From Nereocystis luetkeana (Eukaryota > Sar > Phaeophyceae > Laminariales > Laminariaceae): a stretch of DNA of 64,000 bases. Where the stretch lies: assembly GCA_031213475.1 (NCBI GenBank), contig JARUPZ010000005.1:6692988-6756987 (forward strand), written 5' to 3'. The translations under genes were made by a program, and so were the position numbers. Position 1 is the stretch's first letter. The number at the start of each line of letters is the position of its first letter. Below are positions 1 through 12,400 of the stretch, one piece after another. The notes beneath the pieces were generated by a model that had not been told where the DNA came from, made no database searches, and worked only from the letters and a program-made list of their open reading frames with translations.

Positions 1-619
1 TCAGATGCGCAGCTTCCAACGCGCAGAAGGTTGTGTGCGGTGTTGCTGGTGCACGCTGACTGCTATCGGTAGTACCAAGGAAAGCCTTTCTGCCGTTTCA
101 CACCGTCTGCAAGCTCTACCTCCTCCAACCCCTCCCCAATCCCCAACACGCTACCAATACTACTGTTTTCGCCGTTACTTCTCTTACCCGTGACCCAGCC
201 ACAACCTTCCCCCTCAAGGGCCCACTCGAGTACTGCCGAGAAAATATCGGCCAAAAACCCGCTGATCATAAAAATGCCTGGTTTGTCACTACTAATATTA
301 CTAGTGGTGCGGCCACGGCTCCGCCCGTGGCGCTACAGTAGTTGGAAATTGTTAGGAAATTAAGATGATAATAGCCGTCGACATACACTCAACTAAACTT
401 AGGGTTTATTTCCGGATCGCCCCCAATAAAAACAAAGACACCACCAATCCTAGTAAAGGGCAAGCAAATTCCCCGGGATGTAGTAATCCATTGTCAGCAG
501 GCAAATATAAGGAGAATGTCCAAACACTTCAAGTTAAGCTATGTGCCGAAACCACTCTTTATCCATTTCTTGGGGGTAAAAACATATCGATATCTATCTG
601 CTAATATCTGGTATACTTA
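1..619. other. No gene recognised
   Basis: Both strands carry only short ORFs without recognisable motifs. The segment up to the first inverted-repeat element is unremarkable intergenic or intronic DNA. Confidence 0.5.
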
Positions 620-1538
620 AGACCTATGCCAATGGAAACGTGAAGTTCATAAGTTTTCTTTAAAAAATACTGCTTTAAAACAACAGCCGAAAATTTCCTC
701 GTACCGCCGCTGTGGGAAAAAAGAGGAAAAATGTTTGATTTTTTCTCTTCTCTTTCCCAACGGCTGCAGGCGGCGCAAATAGTTTTTTTTTTCTGGTTGC
801 AAATTGTCAACATGTTGATAGAAATCAGCTCGTGCGACGATCGACGCTCGATCTCAACATAGACTCAACCCACGGCAAACCCGCTCGGTGTTCGGCAAGG
901 CCAACGAATATCGATGACGGCCTCGAAGATATCAGGTGGATCCACGCTCTAGGGGGCGAGAGCTTGCCGGCGGTGTCCTACGGTATCCTCCCAGACCTGA
1001 GAAAAAGCCTATTTTTTGTCATTCGAGACGGATGGAGATTTTTTTGTCTTACGTTTTTGTGCACACCAGCGGCCAATGTGAAGGTGTTACCTACCTGCTG
1101 AGCTATAGGGGTAATTGATCGATCGATTACCCAGCCCAGGGTAATCCTTACAACACCAATCGTACTTTTATCATACATACGCCTGGTCAGCTCCCGCCAC
1201 ATGACACCGGCCATGGTGTGTAGACGGTGACCCTGGGGTGGGTCGGAGTCCCTAACGAGCGCACTCCGTTCAAAATTCATGACGCCGTCGTTAGTTTTGT
1301 CGATCGATGTCTGTCAAGGACTCGGAATCTCGCCGCTTCGAACCAAACCTCCACCCGAGTTTTTCTCAAAAAAAGCCGAACTTGGCCCAGATTTGCTTTT
1401 TTCGGGCTCTTCCAAAAGTTTGGAACTTTTTTTTTTTTTCTAAACGTGCCCATAGGAAGCGCGTTCTATTTTTTTCGGCGGGTATCTTCGAAATTCAAAC
1501 TTTTTATTGATACTGCGCTTTCCCATTGGCATAGGTCT
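620..1538 (+). mobile_element. Non-autonomous TIR element, family AGACC, copy 1
   Basis: The 919-bp segment begins with AGACCTATGCCAATGGAAA and ends with the inverse complement (TTTCCCATTGGCATAGGTCT). The interior matches, in inverted orientation and with many substitutions, the element at 33510-34336. Shared stretches include the block around 832-1010 and the block around 1225-1345. No transposase-like ORF is visible, so it is probably a deletion derivative mobilised in trans. The target duplication could not be defined with certainty. Superfamily unknown. Confidence 0.8.
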
Positions 1539-3340
1539 AAGTATTACTGTACTTGTAAGTCTTACGTGCCAGTATGCAAATTACATTACGTTAATACTCT
1601 TCGCGCATTTTTCAAAGCACAGAAGGCCGTGCTGAATTGCTGATCCATCCTGCTCGTATCTAAGTATCGGGTCGTACCAGGAAACCCTCCCTGCCGTCTT
1701 GCTTTCTCTGTAGCTCTACCTTTTCCACCCCTTCTCCCGACATACTTCTACCAGTATGTATGTAAAAGTACACGTTACAGGCGGGTTTATGATACAGACT
1801 TCGAAGCTCTGTATCCACCCAAGAGTATTAACATTCTTCGTTCACGTTACCACTACGCACATATTACCAGGTAGCATGTGGCCGTGGAGCGGTGGCCTCT
1901 GCTCACCTTTGAGAAGGGACACACCAGCATCGCGAGGACCTCGCTAGTAGGCTCTTTCAGCTCCGTGCCTAAATTAGTACCGGTACTCGAAGCTGATGTT
2001 GTGTTGATGCCAGCTCGTCGTGCGGTAGCTAACCGCGACGAGCGTGCGCCGTGGAGATGTATAAATAGCATCCGAGATGCGACAGTCTTCACCTGGTAGA
2101 TCGACATGGCCTTGGCGGCTCCGTGTGGCAACATAGGCAGCACGGAGCACAGAGCACCAATGCAGCGGTGCCATCTTTTTCCCACAGCAAGGAGTTTTAA
2201 AGGGTTTCGGAGGCGTTATATGCGGTCTAATATATATGCGGCGTAATTATCGACGGAAACTTTGATCGCGATTGCCCAAGGCAAGTACGTCGTGCGAGCG
2301 CGGGCAGCCAAGGACGGAGAGCCAGCAGGGCTCCTCGGCCCGGGTGCGGTCCACCCATGAAGGTTATTAGTGGGCCTCAAAACCACCGCGACCACGCTGA
2401 AGGAGACGCAGGTTACGATGACCTCGCCGCCGAGCTGTCGCCTGCTCGTTTCCGAGAACAATGCGCCGGAGGAGGAAGGGCGTCTTCGTCCTCTGTTGAA
2501 GCGGGACAGGAGAACGTGATTGCCCTTCTTCTGCAGCAGCAGGAGGAGGTGCTCAAGGAGATCCGGGATCAAAAGAAGGTTCGCGTAGGTAGTGGATTTC
2601 AAAGGTCAGCTGATGTGCTATGAGCTACTCGTGTACGTGTAGGGATGCGTGGATCGTTACTGCTTTAAGAACTATTAATACTAATAATATAGCTTGAAGC
2701 GCTTGCTTGTGGTGTCTTTTCAAGTGGATATTCGTAACCACATTTTTCATATTTCCGTCAGCGGTCCGTATCGCTGTCGCTACTTATCACAAAATCGTTT
2801 TCCATCCCTTTTTACAGCAGCATCCTGATTTTTCCTTGCGTGAGTTCGAGGAGTATGTATTACGAGTGGGGTGGGACGCTACACTATAATAGTACGAGTA
2901 GTTCCGGGGTAGGGTTATCCCCTCTCGCGTGGGCGGGTTGGAGATGCGCAGACTCACCGAGGTTGTGTTGGTGGTATCTACTGATGCAACTGCAGTGGGT
3001 GGTGACAGGGCCTTGTTATAGGGTATCGTATCCTAACTTGAGAATGGGTGCGATAAATTTGACAATATAACAAGTGACGGAATACAGCAACGGCCGATGC
3101 GTGACTACTCAGTACTACTGCACATGGGCGATAACACCAATTGGTGCCCCCAGACACAATGCAAGGAATCGTCCGGCACAGGTACACGCGTGTTCCTACC
3201 CGTACGGACTGCTGGGTTCTCACGCTGTTCCTACCTGCGTAGACGGTGATGACACCAAAGCTATCAACCATTGTGTTGGTCGCTTTCAAAGGGGTCCCAA
3301 AGGGTCCCTCTGAAGGTATAATAGTCTGTACGTACAGTAT
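1539..3340. other. Mostly non-coding; one doubtful exon inside
   Basis: No recognisable gene apart from a possible exon around 2345-2578, listed separately. The remainder has short ORFs only and AT/GC composition typical of the surrounding intergenic DNA. Confidence 0.4.
2357..2578 (+). CDS. Possible orphan exon, helical Gln/Glu-rich
   Basis: A GC-rich open stretch reads an Asp/Glu/Ala-rich segment followed by a short predicted helix containing LLLQQQEEVLKEIRDQKK. It ends at a possible splice donor (AAG/GTTCGC). An antisense ORF of 128 codons overlaps it, so coding status is unproven. I do not recognise a family. It may be a fragment of a transposon-borne gene or a true exon of a gene lying partly outside the visible exons. 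Confidence 0.25.
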
Positions 3341-3440
3341 TAAGGGGGGACCTAATATGACCAAAAATTGTTAGTGTAAGTAGCGAAATATATAGTTTTG
3401 TGTGTGTACCGTAGGTCCTGTTTAATATGGTCCCCCGTAG
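3341..3440 (-). mobile_element. TA-target MITE, copy A
   Basis: A divergent member of the nine-copy ~105-bp family. The right end (GGTCCTGTTTAATATGGTCCCCCGTA) is well preserved. The left end is degraded (TTAAGGGGGGACC). The internal sequence matches copies B and C, which lie in the opposite orientation to copies D-I. Confidence 0.75.
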
Positions 3441-4228
3441 TAGTAGTGTCCCAAAAACGTGGGGGTTCTCGTATTGTAGTTAGTAGACAAGAGCTACAGT
3501 GCAATATTGTCTTCCGTGCGAGCGATGAAGTACATCGACCAGAGACAACCTGCGTACTGTAACAGCAACAGTGGACGGGTACGGACTGCCTCGTGTGGTA
3601 TCGTGCCACGACAGCCAGCCAGCCACGGTCTCGACGGGGATCAACCGAGGGAGAGCATAAAGTTTTTCCCCGTGAAGTACGAGTATGTGTGTGCGACGAA
3701 GCGGTGCTATACAGGGTTAGGGGCATGGTATTCACATGCCAAGTATATGCATAGAATATCACTCCCAGCTCTGCCCGAGATGCGAATCGTGCTCATCAGA
3801 GGCTATAGCCGTACCAGAGTAAAAGGTTTCAACGACGAATGATAAGTAGCGATAGAACTCGGGCCACTGGGATCCCTCCGACAGCCCCTCGGCTCACACA
3901 AGCATTGGTTTAGGGAGTCTGCCGATCATTTCGAAAAAAACTTCTCGTCAGTTGGGTATGAGAGTCCTTCGGTAGCGCTGGTACCAGATTGTGAAATTCC
4001 TGTTCCTCCGAACACCACGCGTTGGACGCACCCGGCGTACACAGGGGTACGTCAAGTTTCTGGTGCCCTCCAACCGCCAACAATGCCGACACTAACTACC
4101 AAACCACGACAACAACGATGAAACCGTGGCGTGACGTTTTGGGGAAAAAGAAAAGGCATCCCGCCTTCATTTGCAACACCGCTTCAGTCTTCGCTAAGCC
4201 GCGCGAGCATGCCTTCCCGCCTTGACAG
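3441..4228. other. No gene recognised
   Basis: Short ORFs only. I see no domain, RNA gene or repeat beyond the end of MITE copy A. Confidence 0.4.
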
Positions 4229-5293
4229 GGGTTGGCGTTGTCGCAATCGAACAAGGAAGAGATCGCTCGCCTGGTGCTCTCCTCCCTCAAGAGCCAACAC
4301 CCAAAATGGCCGGTGACTGACGGATCGCCACCACCACTTGTCCATCCACCGGCGCAAACAACAGCAGCCGGCTGTTCGAAACGCGCTGCCAGAAAACGCC
4401 GCCGTCGAAAACCGTCCTGCTCTTACGACGGAGGTCGCACCGACCGCGGCAAGCCCGAACCTTCCCACCTAGACAAAACTTGCACTTCGTGCCGAAACAA
4501 TCCAACACCAGGGGCAGCGGCGACGGCAGAACCACCCTGGTTTCCGCAGGAAGACGTGTCAAAGCACACGCACAAGGAGAGGACTGGTGTCAGGCAGACT
4601 GTCATCAGGCAAAGCTTGGAAAAACAGCAAGAACGGGTCGAAGTCTCGTTGGACGGGGTTTGGCTTCCCTCGCTACCCTCCACGGCGGGAGATTCGGACG
4701 CGGCGGACGCGACGGGGACGGACAGGTGGCGGGGTAGTCCATCGCGTTCCTCGGGCAGTGGCGCTGCGGGTTGGGCCGACCATGACCACGAGTACTCCTC
4801 AACAACTGCCGGTTGCTCCTTCCCTACCCCTCAAATACTTTCTTGCGCAAGCAGCACGAAAGGCCCCTCCGTAGAATCAAGGGGGGAGAGTCATCGTCTG
4901 AGATCACGCCGCCCGGTGACGGTTGCATCGCAGGCGCCTTGTCGCGCGAGCAAAGAGCTAGGCCGGGAAGCCAGGGCTAGGGCTTCCCCTCACGGCGATA
5001 GTAGACGGAGCGGGGCTGTGACGGCCGGGGGGCAGATAGCACGGGGGCGCCACGCTGAAGGGCACACAACGAAGATCTGGACGAGCCGTCTGGAATGCTC
5101 TCGACACGCGGATGGGGCTGGGGCCAATAGCGACCAAGGCGGTCCTGCCAAAGGTGGACCCGTGGGGTGGTCGCGGAGTGGAGGTACGGGAGGCGACGCG
5201 TGGCATGGTGATGCGACGCCCATTAGCCAGCACACCGCGGCTATGCTGAAGAGGTCGCGCGCGCTGGTAGCAAGGGCGAAGGTGGGCGGGTGA
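4229..5293 (+). CDS. Hypothetical GC-rich ORF, low-complexity basic protein
   Basis: An open frame of about 354 codons starts right after a good splice acceptor (CTTGACAG at 4221-4228) and has no in-frame ATG at its beginning. It is therefore better read as an internal or terminal exon than as a whole gene. The N-terminal part (KEEIARLVLSSLKSQHPKWP) looks like a helix. A basic stretch RKRRRRKP near residue 52 and a Cys pair (CTSC) follow. The rest is Ser/Gly/Arg-rich. Long ORFs in other frames over the same GC-rich DNA weaken the case. I do not recognise a family. A retroelement ORF1 remnant is one alternative. Confidence 0.3.
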   Translation, partial: GLALSQSNKEEIARLVLSSLKSQHPKWPVTDGSPPPLVHPPAQTTAAGCSKRAARKRRRRKPSCSYDGGRTDRGKPEPSHLDKTCTSCRNNPTPGAAATAEPPWFPQEDVSKHTHKERTGVRQTVIRQSLEKQQERVEVSLDGVWLPSLPSTAGDSDAADATGTDRWRGSPSRSSGSGAAGWADHDHEYSSTTAGCSFPTPQILSCASSTKGPSVESRGESHRLRSRRPVTVASQAPCRASKELGREARARASPHGDSRRSGAVTAGGQIARGRHAEGHTTKIWTSRLECSRHADGAGANSDQGGPAKGGPVGWSRSGGTGGDAWHGDATPISQHTAAMLKRSRALVARAKVGG

Positions 5294-6012
5294 AATTTGT
5301 TCGTTTGAAATAGCAACCTTCTGGGGCTACTTGGTCGGCTACTTTGCCAACGCCAAGATGATAGCCCCAACTTGTACTTACCTCCAACGAGCATATTATA
5401 CACGTTGGGGCTCGACGCACCCACCAAGCCCTCGTCTAACGGACTAGAGCGTTTGTTGCAGATTTATTTAAAGCGCCCAGACCTCGACAAGCGTGTCCGG
5501 ACGGGCTTCCTCTGTCGACCTCTATGGCATTTTGTTTAAAAGTGCGCGTACGGAGCGATACGTAAAAAAAGAGGAGAATTTCACAAGCATCGGTATACAT
5601 ATGCTGTTGGTTTGTACCAACACGTGAACTGTTTTAGGTTGTGGACACTCCCAGCCGCTTCGTTTGGGTTGGTATACACGATGTATCTCGTATTTGTGAC
5701 TTGTCAAAGAAGGAGGGCGCGCGCGTGACAGTATTGAGCAGAGGCGGGTGTAACCTGAATGCTGGCAGTCCGTCAAACTGGTCCTTCTTGAGAAGGCAGC
5801 AGCTGCTTTTACGGCTGCAAAAGGTATCCAACTAGGGTCGCCGTTGCAGAAAAATCCCCTGCTGGGGTTACCGATCCCCAACAAAAGGCTTTCGGCCATG
5901 ATGTCGCGGGCTCGCGATTCTTCCGACGCCCTTGCATCGGTCGAGCACCTTTATTGTGTTTGCGCGTTTAGCCATGCAGTTTTCTACTACTTTTCCGAGC
6001 TATTTCATACGC
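5294..6012. other. Upstream region, no gene recognised
   Basis: Lies between the hypothetical ORF and the trinucleotide tract. It contains only short ORFs and no recognised motif. It may include upstream sequence of the TPR gene that starts at 6453. Confidence 0.35.
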
Positions 6013-6017
6013 AATTC

Positions 6018-6082
6018 CTACTACTACTACTGCTGCTGCTGCTGTATTACTACTACTGCTACTGCTACTGCTGCTACTACTA

Positions 6083-6123
<41 letters not shown>

Positions 6124-6203
6124 ACTACTACTACTACTACTACTTCTAGTATGGATACTACTAGTACTTCTAGTATGGATACTACTAGTACTACTAGTAC
6201 TAG

Positions 6204-6277
<74 letters not shown>

Positions 6278-6345
6278 GTATGGATACTACTAGTACTACT
6301 CTCTCCACTACCACTACCGCTACCACTTCTATTCCTACTACTACA
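6018..6345 (+). repeat. Compound ACT/GCT trinucleotide tract with a 24-bp minisatellite
   Basis: Long runs of ACT and CTG units are interrupted three times by a unit containing ACTTCTAGTATGGATACTAC (near 6141, 6165 and 6271). All six frames stay open through it, which produces spurious Ser, Thr, Ala and Val ORFs. It ends about 100 bp upstream of the start codon of the TPR gene at 6453, so length changes could affect its 5' region. Confidence 0.95.
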
Positions 6346-6452
6346 ATCACTAATATTGTGTCGATAAGATATGCAAGAAGAACCAGGCAAATAAATGGCG
6401 TTCGACGAAAATCTTCTGCTCGAGGCTTTTTTTTCCTCGATAAACCAATCCA

Positions 6453-9400
6453 ATGAACTTTGAATTTTCACCGTCCGAAGTGCGCAACTCCCTCGCCGTA
6501 TTCGAGAAGGCGTTTTGTGGCCAGGCCGCCGTACGCTCGTCCGCCCCGCGCCGGGGTAGCGACGAAGTCGGTCTTGGGACCGAGCCATCCGGAGGGCACA
6601 ACAGTGACTGCGGCGACCAATATCAGGAACGGGGTCAGGGTAGGCGTGTGCCGGAGAGCCTCGGGGAGGGCGGTGAATATGAACATGGTGCAGCGGGAGA
6701 AGCGGGCTCCATCCTGTTTGCCTCGCCTTCACCGGCGGCTGCGCTGTCGTTGCGACCTCCGCGTGACCCTGACGCTGACGCTAGCTCTGACGCTGTGCGC
6801 GAAGGACGATCGCAGCACCCTTCTCTGCTGGCATCGACGGGAGATGGTGCAGATGAGGGTAATGCTGGCAGGGGTCATGTTGGCTGTGGTGCCGGCGTTG
6901 CCGAGGCGGCGCGCGATAGTCTGGGGCCGCGGAGTCAGCGCAATAGCTGTGGCTTTCTGAAGCTGGCGTCGTCGCAGACGCCGTCGAATGCTGAAGAGAG
7001 GGGAGAGGATGGCAGGAACTTACCGCACGGCAGCACGACGGTACCGCCAAGTGTTCATCGCTTGGCAGCAGAAACAGCAGAAGTAATGGAGGCAGCAGGA
7101 GCAGCAGGGGCCGCAGGTGCAGCAGAAGAAGCAGCAGAAGCAGGAATAGCGGGGGCACCCGAAGCAGCGGGAGCCACAGAAACAGCAGTCGAGGCGGGGG
7201 AAGACCGACGAGAAATCCGACCGGGGGTGGCTCCTGGGAATAAACAATACGGCTGTCCATCACGGGATGATGCTTCGACTCGCCCGGGCCCGGCCGAGCT
7301 TGCCCGACAGGGCAGCGCCAGGAACGCGTCAGTCGCCGTCGCCGCCGAGGGAAATCAGGGTCGCAACTTTGGCCATGAGAGGAATGAAAACGTCAGCAGC
7401 AGAAGAAGGAGGAGCAAGCCAAGCTGTGAGATCGGTGGCGTTGGTGGTAGTGGTGATACCGGTATCGGCGGCAGCAGTGGCGGTCAAGAAAATTCGGCGA
7501 AGGTCGACACCGAGTGGGAAAATGAGATCGCCAAGAACATCCTGAACCTGTACCAGACAAAGCTTAAGGATGAGCTTGACAAGAAGAGAGGAGCGAGGGA
7601 AAAGGAAGCAGGGGTGAGTCTCATTTTGATTCAGGTGGGAGAGATACTGCATCCGTATCATGGTTAGGGAAATATTTGATTACATCCGTGGCACCGGAGG
7701 AGGTCAGAGGAAAACATGACGCACAGTGAGTAGAACGAGGGACATTGCAGTACCCGTATCGGTGTTTTCCGGGGGGGTAACATTACCCCCTCCTCCCCCC
7801 CCCTCAGCAAGAGACAGCTACATAGCACTCCCATTGCTGTCTCTGGGAATGCCTACACCGGAAATTAAATTCACCCATTTAAGCTGTCATCCATACGCAA
7901 GTCTGCCTCACAAGCTGTTCTTAGTAGGATGCAGCTCACCCTTCATGCGACTCACCGGACACCTCACGTTTCGCTTCGAGCTTGGTGCAAGCAATGTCTG
8001 CCTGGTGGGTGAAAACCCGACATGCTCCGTCCCGGCATTGAAGGGACGCGAGGGTCTACGATCTTACGACTACGGCCATGCATGAGATCGAGTACATCTC
8101 TCCTTGTCGAGTACACCCCCCCCCCCTCAGCGAGCCATCACGGCCATTTCCGTGACGCGGGAACATGTAGTAGGCCGTCGAGCTGAGTTTGACCACTTGA
8201 TTTTGCATCCGCTACTCCGATCGCCCGCGGCTGTTCAGTGGTAGTGCAGGGTTGCCCAATTACTGCATCTTCAAGCCTTGCGCGCCTCCTCTAGCCTGCG
8301 TCGAGTGGGCGAGGCTAGGCGACGAACAACAGGGCTAACTACGAGCTCAGATCAACGCTTGTAGATGGTATTGTCGAGCTGGCGTGTGGTGCGTCACTTC
8401 CAGCCCTCCGTAAGTGCTGCGAGCGATATAGAGCGCCTACGGTCCTGCTATATACGCAAGGGGTGGAACTGTCGCCGTCCCCCCCCTCCCCTGAAAACGC
8501 TGGGCCATTTCTGATCGTTGTTTTTAGTCGACAACCTGCATTTTCCCGCGTGGTTGACCCCGCACTTCTTTATGTTTCGTTTCGTTCCGACACGGTCCGC
8601 GTAGCGCAAAACTCGGGGGTATCTGACCGCGGAAGAAGAAGAAGATCTCGTGCTCGAAGAGCAGCACCAGCAACAGCAAGGCCGACAAGAGAAGCAGCAG
8701 TCGAGGAAAGGAGAAGGCCGAGAGAGGTTAACGTCCGGGGGAAACCCCCTCGCCCACGCCCGCGAACGGAGGAGTCGAGGGGGCGGCGCCTGTGGTAGCG
8801 GCCAGGACCGACAACGACACCAAAGCACCAGCCCCCCGCCCAGCCGAAGCAACGCGCCCTCCCGCTCTTGCTCGCTCTCCCCACAGAGGGGCTTGAACAA
8901 CGCCACGACCACCCCCGCCCCAGCCGGCGCCGCCCGCCTCCCCGGCATGGGAAACGGCAACACCAAGCCGAGACCATCCACGACCATTGCGTCATCCGCT
9001 AGAACAACTGCTACCGTACTCGGTGCTTCTTCGAGCGCGGCGGCGGCTCTGGCCGGGGGGGCAGTTCGACGGGGCGCCGGCAAAGCTCGCCCTCTGACTT
9101 CCGTCAAGCGATCGGGGGAGGCAGCGGCCGCTCGAGAACCTGTTGCCCGCAACGGTAATCATGCGCCCTTGTCGGGTGGCGGCGGCGGCGGCGGTAACGC
9201 TAGCGGTGGTGGCGGTGACAAGGCGGCGACAGGAAGGGGTGGGTTCCGCGGCAGTCGAACCGTTTCGGTGCCCACGCGAGGAGGGGGGGAAGCGGTGGTA
9301 GCGGTGCCCAAGCGGCCGAGACCTATCTGGTTCGCGGGGAGCGGCGCGGTTCAGGCGGAGTGGTCCGCGCTACCGGGGGGGGCTCGGGTGGTAAGGGACC

Positions 9401-12400
9401 TGGAAGGCCTCGAGGAGCAGGGGAGGTGCGTATGCGCGCTGTTGAGTTCCTGCCGCACAGTACACAGCACACGCAATACATGCTGTCGAGGGTTCGTAGG
9501 AGGCAGTGCCGCGTGTGCAGTGGCGGTAGCGCAGAGGTCGATCTATCGCAATGATGTCATTTATCACTTCTATCTCCTTTCCCTTCCCTGTAGTCAGTGG
9601 TCATCAACCAGGCTCAGCATCCGGCTGGAAGAAAAAGTGATGCCCGTAGGAAGATAGGCTGCTGGGGGTGGAAAAGCTGCTGCCACAGCAGTTTGTAGCC
9701 GAGCACGTGTTCTCCTCGAAGGCGCACCAGCATGGTGTCACCACAAGCGTCTATGCATTTCGCACCCTGCAGAGCGTTTTTCATGTAGAAATGGTGATCT
9801 CCTGCTGCCACACGTACAACCGCAGACGCGTGAATGGCTTCCATACACCAACCACTCTGGTTGTGGGCTGCCCAACACATGAGTCGTCGCCCCTCTCCCC
9901 TCCTATTTTCCGAACAAAACCAAATCTGAGGATCGATGGTGACCCAAGAATGCTCTGTCCAGCAACGAAAGCGAGCCCTATGATACTACGGTGCTCCCTC
10001 AAGTGTTTCGCCCATTCTGGCGAGCGACTTTACGATGATTTGGTAGACAGACGGCGACGCTTCCCCAGCAGGAGAGTATACGTTTCCGGGCGCCGACTTT
10101 GGTTCGGATTCATTACGCACCAGAGTGAACACAACCATCTCTCACAACACAGCAACACAGACATCAAAGCGGCCTGCGCTCTTGTCGCAAGGTTCCAAGC
10201 CAAGTAAGCCCCCTCTACGATACCATACGAAACCCGAACAGCTACGACTAGATACTGAGTTGCTATTGCATTTGCAACTATCTCAACAACAGGTACACAA
10301 AATACGTGGCGATCGTGGAGGGTCTGCTGGCCGCGCATCTGCGTGCGGACGACCAGCGAGGTGAGAGCCACGCTAGCCATGAGTCTACACCGCACTACAG
10401 CTTCAAGCAGGCTATTCTATGGCGTTTAAACTGTTTATGATGGCGTGCAGATGCATGCTTCGCAGATGCAGGCAATAACCCTGCTATCGGTGTCAACATT
10501 TGTAATTTGAAAGGTAGACTACTGTACTCGTACTCCGTGAAGTTATAAGCCCCTTTTCAGCTGCAGACGCGTTTTGGAGACACGGTTTCTTGGAACAAGA
10601 GCTGGAGAAGAAGTGAAATATGTGGAAAAGGGGCATCACTTGTTTTCAACCGAGCATCATTGAACGCGAGCGCTCATCCGTCAAAACCGTCAGGCCCCAC
10701 CGAGCTGGTGAAGAAACTGTGGAAGCAGCTTGTAGTCACCTGCACGGCGTTCGGGGTGCGAAACATCGAGAATCGACGCTTCGAGAGGTCCTTGGAGCTG
10801 CTCAAGCGGGCTGAGATTCTGCTCTCCAGGTGGGAGTTCCAGATATCCCATGCCGCGTATTTCGGTTCGGAAAGCAGGGGCTTTATAGGGCGCGTACGCT
10901 TTCGATGCTAGCCCTAAGTCATTAGGCCTTTGACAGCGCATCCCTTTCGAGACGGAGCTATATGGCGGGGGGGTACATTAAATAGTCGCCCCTCACTGTT
11001 GCAGAGAAGGCAGGAGGCTTAATAATATGAGCAAGGGGGGGTATTCAGTATCATGCATGGCCGTAGTCGTATGACCATAGACCCTCGCATCCCTACAATG
11101 ACGGAACGGAGCACGCTTGGTTTTCACCGACCAGGCAGACATTGCTTACACCAAGCGCGGAACGCCGTGAGGTGCTCGGCGAGTCGCATCAAGGGGGAGC
11201 TGCATCCTACCAAGTAACCGCTTGTGAGGCGGATTTGTATATGGATGACAGCTTCAAGGAGTATGGAGGGGGGGTACATTGAAGAAAGAAATGTCTACTG
11301 CTGTTGTAGATGGCGCACCTGAGTTGTATAGCTCGCAAAATCAAAATTTAACGGCAATCAAACTACGCCTAATCTAGTAGAAAGCGGGGTTGGGCCAATA
11401 TCAGCCCCTCACTTTACCTTTTTAGGCATTATTTGCAGGCGCCGTGCTCCCCACTGTAGCCTCCAAATCACACACCACGCGCGGAGGAATTCAATCAAAC
11501 CACGGTAGAGCCTGTTCGGTAGCTTGTTCGGTGCTTGGTCCTCCTGGAGTTGGATACGTTCGGTTCTCCGCAGCTGGAAGAAGGTTGCAGCTTCCTGGCT
11601 GACAGTGTGAACCAATGTATGTTTTTTTAAGGGGGGGGGGGGGGGGGGGGGATTTCTGCTGCTGTGCGTTTATCGACACAGGCAGAAGAAGCTTGTTGAA
11701 ACACCCTAGGTTGACGTTCGTTTCAAGCGTTTTGTTGTGTTTGGTTCTTCTCTTTTGCAGGAGGTCGCTCGTCTTAGTCACTCTCTCTCTGTTTTGTCCA
11801 GCCATTTTGGTACTTTCAGCCTGTTTGAGTTATTTTTGTACGAACAATCTGGCATACGTTGCGCTTGATTAGTATTAGTATCCGTAGTACATCCCAAAAG
11901 CTGCAAACGTTTTTTCTTTTCTGAGGGATTATGTGTTTCGTGGCAAGGCGCGAGCTGACGCTATGATAGTACCTGGTTCGCCTTTTACGGGGTAGCTCCG
12001 CAGTGGGCAACACCTGCACATCAGCCATTGCCCGCAACCGTGCCGTTTTTCCCAGACCCTAAACCAATGTACTGTTGCGAATGCACAACGTGCAATATAC
12101 AGTACGAACAGCACGTTCTGCTTTGACCCGAAACTAAACAAAAAATTGCACTGCTACACCGCGCCGCGCTCCGCTCCGCTTCGCTGCCCTCCGCTGTGTG
12201 CGCCTTGCTCATTTCAGGCAAGTGCTTGACAAGTTTGCGACACTGGAGCTCCGAGCTTTCGTGTCGGACGCGTACGGCTTGTACTACCTCCGACGGGGGA
12301 AGTCGAGCGCGGCCCTGGATTACGTACAGAAGGCCATGAAGACGCACGCCCGCATGCAGGTGCGGGAGAGGGTGGGGGCGGGCGGGCGGGGGGCGATGTT

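Noticed and set aside
4232..5293. Complete gene starting at the TTG at 4232
   Set aside because: No in-frame ATG at the beginning and a splice acceptor directly upstream; treated as a possible exon instead.
5968..6732. 254-codon minus-strand ORF rich in Ser, and companion Thr/Val ORFs
   Set aside because: Entirely a by-product of the ACT/GCT trinucleotide tract, which leaves all frames open.
9361..9700. Alternative donor at 9425 (GAG/GTGCGT) for exon 2 of the TPR gene
   Set aside because: It leaves two pending bases and leads into a stop soon after the acceptors at 9593/9597. The GTAAGG donor at 9391 keeps phase, so it was preferred, though not proven.
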